A stretch of 10,683 nucleotides of DNA from Aculops lycopersici (lineage: Eukaryota > Arthropoda > Arachnida > Trombidiformes > Eriophyidae): positions 8,319,423 through 8,330,105 of the forward strand of contig WNKI01000001.1 of the NCBI GenBank assembly GCA_015350385.1, written 5' to 3'. Of this stretch, positions 1 to 9,914 are shown in pieces. Under the pieces are notes generated by a model, which saw only the letters and a program-made list of their open reading frames with translations, was not told where the DNA came from and did no database searches. A program made the position numbers and the translations under genes. Position 1 is the stretch's first letter. Every line of letters starts with the position of its first letter.

Positions 1-3
1 CTC

Positions 4-4
<1 letters not shown>

Positions 5-49
<45 letters not shown>
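5..49. repeat. (TC)n microsatellite at left end
   Basis: An uninterrupted TC dinucleotide run of 45 nt, nearly at the window edge. Confidence 0.98.
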
Positions 50-56
<7 letters not shown>

Positions 57-2533
57 GCTACCAAACCACGACGTCCATCTAGTCAAATGGACAATCGACT
101 GCTACTCGGATGTTTGAGTCACAGGCGATGCGACGCAACAGGCAGTTTGTTTGTCTCCTCGCCGGCCGCCACAAACTGCACAGCGGGCGGCGCGCAAACC
201 ATCCTAAAATTCCTTTCCTCTCGCCTCGTTTGCTCGCTTATGAGGGGAGGTTTTAGAAGAGAGGGAGAGACGGGCAGATGCTTTGGCTATCTGGATCCAA
301 CATGCGACCTGCGAATCCATCGGGCCCAAGAGAAAAACTCGCGGCTTATCGTGCGCGCAAATCTCTTTGAGTTGCTAGGGCGACTTGTTGCTTCTGCTGC
401 TGCTGCCCCATATGAGCAACCAACCAGCCGACGAAGCAACAAAAAGCGTCTTGTCGTGTTATTGGCCATTCTACTTGTTGTATGTAATATTTAATGACGA
501 ACAAGATTAAGTAACCAGAAGCCGAACACACCAGGGAGAGATTTGTAATTCCCTTCCTCCTTCTTTGTGAGTGGATTACATAGCAATCTACTCGAGGTGC
601 CACCAGATTAGTGGCCTTCGGTTTGCGTTGGCCGGCTTCTAGTGGCTTAACCAAGCGACGATTTATTCTTTTAACTTCTTGGATAATAATAATGATAGTA
701 ATAACAATGATCAAGCTGAGAAATTTTCAAATTTAAAGCGTGAAATTGACGAAATTTGGAATCTCGGCCGATTGTTCATACGGATCATCAAGTGGAAGCA
801 AACTAAACTCAATTAGTTGACTTGTGGGACCAGAGGTTGAAACTCGATAATCGGTACGGAAAGAGATGGAGTCCATTAAATGCATACATACATACATACA
901 CACATATATAGACTAGAGTAAAAAGAACAACAAGTGCCGTCTTTCTCTCTCCCTCCATTTGTTCGTCTCATCTTTTCTCATCTCATCACTGATCTCATCT
1001 GCGCCCAAGATGCTAGCAAATTTTCAATGTTCTTTTCAAATGACCAACCAACAAACAACTAGGTGGTGTGGCTCAAATGAACAAACAGGAGCAAGTGGCC
1101 AGCTGATTAATGCGGTCGGCTCGTCGTCTTGTTGCTCATTTCGCGGCCAGAGTCTTTGTCGTTTCATATTCTCCTCGCTCACTCTACATCGGCGAGAAGA
1201 ACACATTCAAATGGCAGCAAATTGGCCCCCCGAAGCGCGGCGAGGCCACGGAATTGCCAGCCATCGATTTAAGCAAAGTGTCCTGTTGCTTGCCTGCAAC
1301 GACGTTGTCCATCTCTCTGCCGGTCGCTTTAACAAATGCGCAATCGCTTGTGCATGTGATACTAGGCACTCTGCGACTATCTCTCTTAAGTAATACAGTA
1401 ACACTAATACTCCTCTGCCATTTCAATTCAAATTTAGTTTTCTCAAAATTGCTTCTTTCTCTTTGCTGCGACGAGGATGAGTTCAAACTAAGAAGTCAGT
1501 TTCCTCATCGAGTGTCAAGTTCTCATGTTAGAATTCATGTTTCACGCTATCGCCCGAAGTCAGCGGATTAGGATTGGGAAATAGCTTCGGCTGCTACTTC
1601 GGCGGGGAAGTAGGAGAATGGCTGGCATTTGTTAGCTGGATGTACGAGGAGCAACATGAACAACAAGACGATAAATAAATGGTGTTGCTCATTTCTCTTG
1701 CTGATGCTCTGCGACTGTGGACAATACTGTAAATGCGCTCACTTTACGCGCTTGCAACTTGGCCAATGGCCACGAGCCCGCGAAGTGAGCAATGATTTTT
1801 GCGCCCGCAGTGGCTTATCGGTTTCTACCTTCTTCGTTGGTTCTAAAATATCAACTGGCGAGTGTCTTTTGACCAACGCGCTCACCCCTCGTTTTTACTC
1901 CTCCTCGCTTGTTATTTGAACATTTCTTGGCCAACCAACCGACCAACCGAAAGTTCATGCTGAAAAGTCAACAAAACGCAAATTTCCGCACGCATAAGTT
2001 TGCATAATTTTCCATCAAAATCTTTTTATCCCCCCCCCTTACGGAACCTCAACCGCAGAGAAGACGAGAATCGATTTCATTCATTCCACTTGGACCTCAA
2101 TCGAATTTTCACGCCGACGACTTGCTTCCCGAAAGTGAGCATCCGGAAGCATCCAGGTAACAATGGGACCAGATGGTCTCGTTTACCTGCGAGACTTTAA
2201 CTGGCGCTTAGGTGCACAAGAGGAAAATGGACAGTATCGATTTCTAGCTGGGTTGGCGCGGCGGCTGTGGACACTTTTCACTCCGTCAACATGCGTTTCA
2301 ATTGCATTGGCCCCTCTCATCCCGATTCGCTCTAGGAATTTCTGGCCCGCTTTCTGGTTACCACAACGATTAACTCACTTGGATACAAAAGCTCGGTAGG
2401 CGGCGCCACTTCCGCTCTAAACCAAGCCCACCGGCTGCCTAAATCGAACGAATCGGCGAGTTAAATTTGAGATAGTTGGACGAGATAGAAATGGAATGGA
2501 ATGGAATTTAAAATTTTCAACTTGTATATTCAA
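50..2533. other. No gene recognised (probable intergenic sequence)
   Basis: Several ORFs of 60-150 codons occur on both strands, for example plus 87-494, plus 1110-1571, plus 2163-2399 and minus 346-714. They overlap in different frames, have erratic amino-acid composition, no domain I recognise and no convincing splice partners. Visible low-complexity stretches are TCATC-like repeats near 966-1000, a CCAA/CGAC-like run at 1931-1950 and a C9 run near 2030. I see no RNA gene. Confidence 0.6.
883..910. repeat. (CATA)n followed by (TA)n microsatellite
   Basis: Four full CATA units, then CACACATATATA. Confidence 0.9.
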
Positions 2534-2539
2534 TTTATT
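2534..2539 (-). terminator. Candidate polyadenylation signal AATAAA for ephrin
   Basis: The plus-strand TTTATT reads AATAAA on the gene strand, about 710 nt after the proposed stop codon. It is the first canonical hexamer on that strand after the stop. The hexamer is common by chance in AT-rich UTR sequence, so this is only a candidate. Confidence 0.35.
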
Positions 2540-3249
2540 TGATTTGCACCAAGCGAGCGATTTGAGTTTACTTAGTCTCTCGTCGTCGCCCGGCGCTAAT
2601 AACAATTTTCAATTTAGTTTACATTTGCGCGCTCCACTTGCGCCAGTAGTTCCCAGTCGCTGGTCTTTAGTTTCCAATGGCAGTGGTCGTTGAAATTTGA
2701 TCGGTCTACGGAGTCCATCATTAGGGTTAAGTGGCCAAGTTTCTCTAGTGTGTTTGTGAAGTGAGGTGGTTGTTGTTGAAATCTTTCGCCCGACTTGTCG
2801 CTTTTATCTTTGTGTTAGATATAATATTTGTGTGGCTATATCATCAGTCAGTGAGTAAGTGAGTTGGTTGCTCGCTTGAGTAAAAGCAAAGCTGAGCTAA
2901 GTGTTTGTAGCCATTAGGTTATCACAGTGGAACTGCCACCATTGGAGTCACCGCTAGTGCTAATGGTGGCATTCGAGTTGCCGAGCATTTGTTGGTTGGT
3001 CCTATGGTCCTTTGGTGTTGGTTTCCGTAGCGCATATAACGTGGTAGTTATAATGGATCCAAACCAGTGGCCAGCGGCAACAGCATCATTCATAGCAGCA
3101 ACATCAACAACGACAAAAAAGTATCACAGCTTTTATATGAGATTATTGTTCTTCTTATTTCCGGTTTGAAAAGAAGCGCATCGCTCTTGTCATGTATCGC
3201 AGCTTTAGTATTTCTCCTCGCCAACTAAAGTCGAAGAGGGGAAAAGAGC
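2534..3249 (-). other. Probable ephrin 3' UTR
   Basis: This is sequence downstream of the TAA at 3252-3250 on the coding strand, bounded by the first canonical AATAAA reached (2539-2534). It contains many stops in all minus-strand frames. A weaker ATATAAA variant lies near 3137 and would give a much shorter UTR. The boundary is inferred only from the signal motif. Confidence 0.4.
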
Positions 3250-3653
3250 TTAGTGCATCGCATGAATGCCACTTAGTGTGTGTTGGTGGTGCATTCCAGC
3301 GATCGGCAAGTGGTGGTGGTGGTTGTGATGGCTAATCAAGTGGTGGCCGCCGCTACCTGTCAGATGGTTGGTGCTAACAATTGTGGATCCACTTGCCGCG
3401 CACCTGAGCTGCTGCTGTTGTTGCTGTTGCCTATTGTGCTGCTGGCGACGCGCTCGGCCAAAGTGGACGAGCAGCGCCAAGGCCAAAAGCGCCGGCACCA
3501 AAGTCCAAATGCGCGATATGGAAAAGATGGAGCTCTCGCTGCCATTTGAGCCGCCGCCGCCGCCCCCAATTGTCTGGCTGTTGCCTCCGCCGCTGCTTCC
3601 GCTGAAGTCGGGCGGGGTGACGAGTTGCTGTTGTGAGTTGTCGTTGTTGGCGT
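3250..3653 (-). CDS. Ephrin: Ephrin exon C (probable last exon): stalk, membrane segment and Gln/His-rich tail
   Basis: The frame is open from just after an in-frame TAA (3660-3658) to TAA at 3252-3250. The acceptor TAAACAG|ACGCC lies inside it. Its two-base overhang completes the phase-1 codon left by exon B, giving CAC (His). About 133 residues follow: ANNDNSQQQLVTPPDFSG, a Gly-rich stalk with an N-G-S sequon, the hydrophobic run IWTLVPALLALALLVHF, the basic cluster GRARR, seven Gln, then a tail with two His-rich patches ending SGIHAMH. This reads as a type I membrane anchor with a cytoplasmic tail of about 69 residues. The tail is too long for a normal GPI signal, and it lacks the YYKV-like PDZ-binding end of ephrin-B. 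Weak points are a poor polypyrimidine tract and the 3.5-kb intron, so an intermediate exon could be missing. No better terminal exon was seen on this strand. Confidence 0.7.
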
Positions 3654-6600
3654 CTGTTTAGTAGGTTGTTCGGTGAATTTGGTTCATGTTCAGGTGAAGC
3701 ACAGGTGAGAGTAATGGTAAAGGTGGAGATAGTGGGTTAGTAATCTAATTTAATATTGTATGCTGGATAAAGCACCACTGCGGCTCGTTGCAGGCAAAAG
3801 TGGTGGCAGTTGAATTGGGACCGATGGCAGGTGAATTTAGGTTGAGCGCCTAATTCCTTCCATCAGTCGCTCGGTCTCATTTTTAAGGACGGATTTAGTG
3901 GAGGCGGCTCAACTTTCTGTCTGGATGGATGTTTAGGCTGCTAGCGGCGGAAACAACTCGCTCTACTTAGTTGGCCAAAGTGAGAGCGAGAGAGAAACAG
4001 AAATTCTAGTTGAACTAGTGGAGATGTGAGGGCTAGCATCTGGATGCAGATCGGAGGCTGGAGATAAGCCGTCGCTTTGGCTCAATTGATTGATCTACTT
4101 GGCAGCAAGCTAGTCGTTGTTGTTAGTTATATGACGCCGCCGCCGCCGCCGCCGACGACGACTCGTATCATTCAACTCGCGCGATGACAAGTGAATTGAA
4201 TGCCAAGTGAGAAGATGGAAAAGGGGGGAGGGAGAGGGAGAAAGAGACGGAAAAAGTTGTGCCGCTAGTTGTTTGCTCTTTGCTAGCCACCAACAGGGAA
4301 ACTAGATAGAGTTGGATTCGCACGATATTTGGTTGGGTTTAACTGCCGCTTCTTTTGAGCGAGCCTCTGGATGCGCCAACCGGAAGTTGGTATCACGAGA
4401 ACGAGGAGAGTTTTTGTTTGCGAGTTTCTTTTGCACCGTGTGTTTACTCTGAGCCAGCGAGCGAGCGCATAGGACCCTAAGTCGCTAGGTGCCGCCTGCC
4501 CGCTCGCTGCACTTGGAAATCGTGTGCGCTGATCCATTGAGCTGGCGTTAGAGTTGAACGAGAGACGAGAGAGCTAGTGGCCGAGGGAATGATGATGTTG
4601 ACGTTGTCGTTTGTGTTGACGCCCGCCGTTGCCGCCGCCGCCGCTTAACATAGCGACCATTTGGTGGTAGTCGACTCATTGAATTTTAGTCGCCCTAGTT
4701 GAGCGGCAAACTGTTTGCTCTGCGCTGTCGTCGTGCTCGTCGCCGTCATTTGGTTGCTAGTCGCCCGCAAACCCAACGACGACGACTACTACTACGAATA
4801 ATAATAACCATAAATAAAGACGACGAGGCGACGAATTGAGTTGGTATCGTCGACGGGAAGGTAAATGCACTTTTGCTGTTTTCTCTCTCCGACGTTACGT
4901 CACTTTAGTCAATGGAAACCAAACGAAACGCAATGAAACGCGACGAGCAATATGCGCGCTCCGATCCAGAGAAGCCAAGCCAACGTGCTAAAGGAGGAAA
5001 TTGAAACTGGATCGATTTAACTGGAGCAACTTGTTTGCATTTGAAGCCGAAGCAAGAGCGTCACGTGAACTTATAGCGGAAGTTTAGTCGCCCGCCAGCG
5101 ACGGCAAATTTGTTCTCGCGCTGCACCGGAAGTCGCTGGCTCTCCATTTTATCCTCCATAGTCTTTTCGTCAAAAATCCTTTGCTTTTCTACGACTCTTT
5201 TTCTCTACTGGTTTTGCCTTACTCTTTCACTAAGAGACTGAAAGAGTCGCAGCCGCAGCGGCGATAATAAACTGGAACTCGCACATTTAGATACTTATCT
5301 TTTCTACGTCGGCGGCGGCGGCTTCTCTCAAATTGCTAGTTAAAAATCATGGCCATTTGACTCGGCGCTGCTGGAGATATTGCGTAATCGCCGGGCTCAC
5401 TGCTCCAGCGACAGCAAGACCAACACCAACACCGGTACCAGAACCAACACTGCCACTTCCGGTTCCACTGGCAACCAGCTCCAATGCCGCCGCCGCTAGC
5501 GAGTGAGTCATGCTCTATGGCGCGTAATGATATCGTGTGTGTGGTAGTATCACTAACGCCTGCAATTGCGAACACAGCTACAGAACCAGAAGGGCGACAA
5601 TTTTCTCGCTGCCCCCCAACCTGCGACAGAACCCACTCGCACTTACAGGATAAGAGAGTAGAGATATCCTGCAGATATCTCTTCTTTGGATAGTTGGAAT
5701 GCATTGGTTGCAGTGCAGATAAAAATACTACACTCGGAATACACTGTAGTAGTGCGGCAGCTGTGCGGTTCCAGAACACACAAGTGCCAACAGCGGGTTC
5801 CATCCAATAACAATAATAATCGTCGACAAACATTTCCGACTAGATTGCTCGTGCGGCCAAGTAATTTATGCACGAGCCACCACCACCATCATCTCTATCT
5901 GTTTCGTGCTTTGCGGTGTAGTCCAGGTAAAGGGAGCATTCAATTGGGAAGGCGCAACTCTTTGCCTTTTGAGCAGCTCCATTGGCAACTTTGATGGGAT
6001 GGCGCTCTTATTCGCCGCCTTCGAAGTTAAGCTGAGCCGAGCCGAGCCAATAAAAGCCAGCTCACAGAGGGCGACCCAATTACCTGGCGCCACTTGAATG
6101 GCCTCCGCGTCGTTGAGTTTCAGATTGATCAATTAGTCTTATTGATCAGTCATCGGGTTAGTGGTAGCGGCGGCGGCGTAGGTATTCAGGTTGCCACTTG
6201 AGCCTCAGACCCAAATAGTTGGCCAGAGGGCCAACACTCAAGTGGCTCTCTTTCTGTTGACAAACCACTTGGCGGAATTAGCCGCATGGTGGTGGTGGTA
6301 GTTGCTCATAGAAAAGGTCCCTACCTTCTCCGACGGAATTGATTATTTGCGCTTCGCCTGGCTCCTCGTCGATTCGAATTTCAGCTCTCGCCTTTCGGCC
6401 GTCGAGTTTCTCAGGTAGCGAGAAATAGAATGCGCAAAGTTGGCGTGAATTTTGCTTGGCTTCGCTGATATCATCGCCAAAACTGAGGGGAGATTCCACT
6501 CACTCACTTGCTCATTGCTGGTCAATGGTCTAAAGACAGACAGACAGACAGATAGTCAGACGGACCAAGTGACTGAATGTGAGTCACGGGATACTAAAAC

Positions 6601-9600
6601 TAGCGGACACATTAAACCGATTGCGGCGCCCGCGGCGCTGCAACTTTGGCGGAGTTGGACCAATTGGATTCGTTTGTTGTGGACTCGAGTTGCACGAGAT
6701 GCAGTTGCAATTTCAATCTCTGAATCACCGAATCACTTGCAATTCCACTTCCGCTCGACTAGTTCCATCCGCTTGCTCACTTGTTTTATGCTCCCCTTTA
6801 GCTCTGGCTTTGCTCCACTTGTCTCTCTCTCTCTCTCTCTCTCTCTCTTTAGCTGGCCGATCGGTTGGCTAGCAAAGACAAAGAGAAGGGCAAACAAACT
6901 CTATGGCTCACTCGCTTCCTAATCACATCTCTGGTTTCGTCGGCCGCCACCGATGAGCTTCCGCTCAATCTAATTAAACTCGATCATCATCATCACCATC
7001 ACTAATACTAATGCCTGCACTAATACTACCGACGCCGACGCTGCTCACTTGATCCACTTTTCTCTCTCAATCTTCCTCACTATACTAAAAGCGCTCTGCG
7101 CAACTCAAAGCGGACAAAGAGTTTCCATAGATGAAAAGAAGAGTTTGCTAGTAAATAAATAAGATACTTACGCTGCGCTGGCCACATGGCTTGCGGGTAC
7201 AAACTCAGCCGGTTTGCTGGCAACTGGCGTGCGGCTGCCTGCTGCCCGAGTTCTTGGTTAATGTTGCTGCTGCTGCTGCCACCGCCGAGCTCTTGTCCCG
7301 AACTCAGTGCGCCCAAATGGGTTGTCTGGTGGAGGCGCTCGTTGTTGTGGTGCATGTGGTGGTTGTTTGGGTTGCCATTGTGCGGCTGTTGCGCATTTTG
7401 GTTGTGGCCGTGGTGTCCAAAGGAGTAGGGGCGTGGCGGCGCGTTTGGCCGGCCCATGGACAGAGGCTCCTGGTGCGGGGACATCTGAGAGGGCGACACT
7501 GTGTTGGCTCGATGGGGTAAATTGCTACGCACATCGATGGGCAGAGGGGTGGGCGCGTAGCGGCCATAGTCCCTGATGACCTCCGGAGCTAGCTTCGTGT
7601 TGAAGGGGACCAGCGAGGCGGCGGGCTGTTGGTTTGCCTGCAAGATCCGGGGATTGAATGGAACAGGCGAGTTGGCGGCCGAAACAACAACAGGTTGTTG
7701 TTGCGCAGTGTCATTTTGGATATCATTATCATGATTCCTCTCCCCATTGCCGTTGCTGTTGTCCGGTTGATCGGATCTATCCGCTTGCTCGCCATTATTA
7801 TTGTTATTGTTATTGTTGTTATTATTATTGTTGTTGTTGTTGTTATTACTATTACCACTTGGCTGCAACACCTCAATGGGCAGCACAGTTATCGGCTGGT
7901 TGTTGGCCTGCGTCGGCAGGTAGGCGCTAATTGGCAACATGTTGCTCGTTGGCGTGTTGAGTGGCAAATTAATACTATCGATATTCATATTGCCCACTCC
8001 ACCGGCAAACGATGGCTTTAATGTTATCACAGAGGGGCGGCGGGTGGAGCTAACGGGCGAGTTGTTTGTAGCGCCCGCTGTCGCTTTACCTGCTGCGGCG
8101 CCGCTACTCCCCCGAATCAACTGGTTGGTGATTGACATCTGACCGTTTGCCTGTTGCTGTTGTTGTTGCTGCTGCTGCTGAGTTTGCTGGCCGCTTGCAC
8201 TTGATGATGGAGCAGCTTTGCAGCAAACCTTGAATATCACCTTCATATTGTGCTCGCGACACGGGCTAAAGCGTCGCGCTGGATCATTGTGGTGGCCAAT
8301 CAGCGCCGAGATGAAGTAATAATCTTGGCCCGGCATGAACTCCAAACCATTGGGTTGCGGCGTGAACGAGCGGAAGGTCACTGTGAAAGGGGGCCGCGTT
8401 CGGCCTCCTTGCTGGTCGCAGACGGCCACCACGCGCGGCGGCTGCTGGCCACCGACGCGACAGGTGTCATACTCGTCCTTGCTCACCTGTTGATTTTTTC
8501 CATCGTTGCATGGGATATAAAAGATTTGGTTAGTGAATGGCCAATCCAATTGTTGGTTGTTTTAGAAATATATTTATAGACGCAAAGATTGAATTGAAAT
8601 TTCTCCTCCTTAATCATCGTTTGCTCACGTGAGTCGAGTGAGTTAATTGGCTATCATGGTGCTGGCCAGACAAAATCGGAAAGCAACTTAAAAACAACCT
8701 GTTGTTAATCCCGCTACCTGTTCAGCTTACCGGCCGTTGTAGCCAACGCGCGAGGGGATTTAGATTAACTCGCTACACAGCGGCAACGTGTTATTCGATT
8801 AGCACCACCAACGAGGCGACGTCCATTGGTCTCGCGCCGATTGGTTTGGGGAGAGTCGCGAGCATCCGCCGAGTCGAGGGTAATGGAAAAGGCAAACACT
8901 TAACTCGGCTTACAAGTTTATCACTCTCAGACAACAAGAAGTCAATAGACTTCTACTTGTAGCAGCCAAGTAAAGTTTAATTTGCAAGTGGCGTTGCAAG
9001 TCGCGCCACTAACGAGCGAGTTGATCATCAACTCGACGCCGCTTCGAGCCGATAGACGGTTATTCTCTTAATTTGAAACAACTTGCCCACCAGCAAAGCG
9101 GCTAGCGGGTCGGTTGTTTGGCTTGAGAGCTGAATTGAGCTTTTACAACAAGCGAGCAATCGACTAGCTCAAGTCCAATCTGTTGATCGTCGTCGTCGTC
9201 GTCGCCGTCGTCATCGTCGTCGAAATGATCATCAATAGAATCGACATAATCGTAATCACCAAGCTTGCTGTTGTTGGTCTCAGATCGAGTGTTGTAGTTG
9301 AAATTGAAGTTGAAGTTTTAGGTGTTCAGGCGAGCAAGTTGAAGTGGCCAATCGTTGGCCGCCAGGTGAGTCGAGTCGCGCTGATTATTAAAATTCTTAT
9401 TTTTTTAAACTTGTTCGCTTGCATCCGAGTTCATAATTTCAAAGCGGCCGCCAGTCGGCGCCAAGCGAGCAGATCTATGGCTTTCAAAAGGTGAATTTCA
9501 ATCTACGAGCCGCCCAGAGCCGATTACATAATATTAATAATAACAACTGCAATTCAATACACTCACAAAGGAAGAGAGAGAGAGAGAGAGAGAGACGAGC

Positions 9601-9880
9601 CCAAGAGTTTGGAGGCTGGAGTGGTAGAATGCGGGAGTTTAGAAGAGAGCGTTGCTCGCTTTAAAGTGAGCAGCGCGGTCCATTGGATCCATTGACTCAC
9701 TGTGCGACGCCGCGTCGTCGTCTGTTGTTGCCGCTTCTGTGGAAGTCGCTGCTGAGGCTGTGGTTGTGGCTGTTGCGTCATCTCAAGCTGCAAAGCAAAC
9801 GAATGAGGAGCAGGAAAGCAAGTGGCTTGATTAATTTGCCAGCTCGCCATGGGGAGCAGACCCATTGGCCACTTGATAAC

Positions 9881-9914
<34 letters not shown>

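Larger units (their letters stand above)
3654..7171 (-). other. Ephrin intron 2 (between exons B and C), 3518 nt
   Basis: The donor GTAAGTATC at 7171-7166 is strong and identical over AGC|GTAAGTAT to that of intron 1. The proposed acceptor at 3655-3654 is TAAACAG. The intron holds no recognisable gene. It contains a (GCC)n tract, a 31-nt purine run (4217-4247), a hexamer-repeat island open on both strands (5347-5502), hairpin-capable repeats (5660-5682, 6193-6246), (GACA)n, (TC)n and a cluster of ten CACTTG/CAAGTG words between 6091 and 7051. Both boundaries depend on exon C being the next exon. Confidence 0.65.

Noticed and set aside
87..494. Plus-strand ORF of 135 codons
   Set aside because: No recognisable domain or signal, composition like random translation, and an overlapping minus-strand ORF is equally long.
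346..714. Minus-strand ORF starting with an Ile-rich stretch
   Set aside because: The Ile run comes from an ATA/ATT low-complexity patch. The rest resembles no known protein.
1110..1571. Plus-strand ORF of 153 codons and overlapping frames
   Set aside because: Several overlapping frames of similar length, none with family motifs. This fits a locally stop-poor sequence.
2163..2399. Plus-strand ORF (MGPDGLVYLRDFNW start)
   Set aside because: The opening looks protein-like, but there is no supporting domain, splice partner or continuation.
3280..3661. Plus-strand ORFs opposite exon C with Leu/Cys runs
   Set aside because: They are antisense shadows of the Gln, His and Gly codon runs of the ephrin exon.
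4135..4162. Coding poly-Ala/poly-Gly tract
   Set aside because: No open frame of useful length with family similarity surrounds it. It is best read as an intronic microsatellite.
8487..8549. In-frame ATG at 8549 as the start of the ephrin protein
   Set aside because: The sequence upstream of VSKDEYDTC does not match the family, while exon A with a GTAAGT donor supplies the expected YVIYS in the right phase. This stretch is intron.
7186..8579. Several plus-strand ORFs opposite exon B, some strongly hydrophobic (Ile/Val/Leu runs)
   Set aside because: The hydrophobic runs are reverse complements of Asn and Gln codon repeats. The minus strand carries the conserved ephrin domain.
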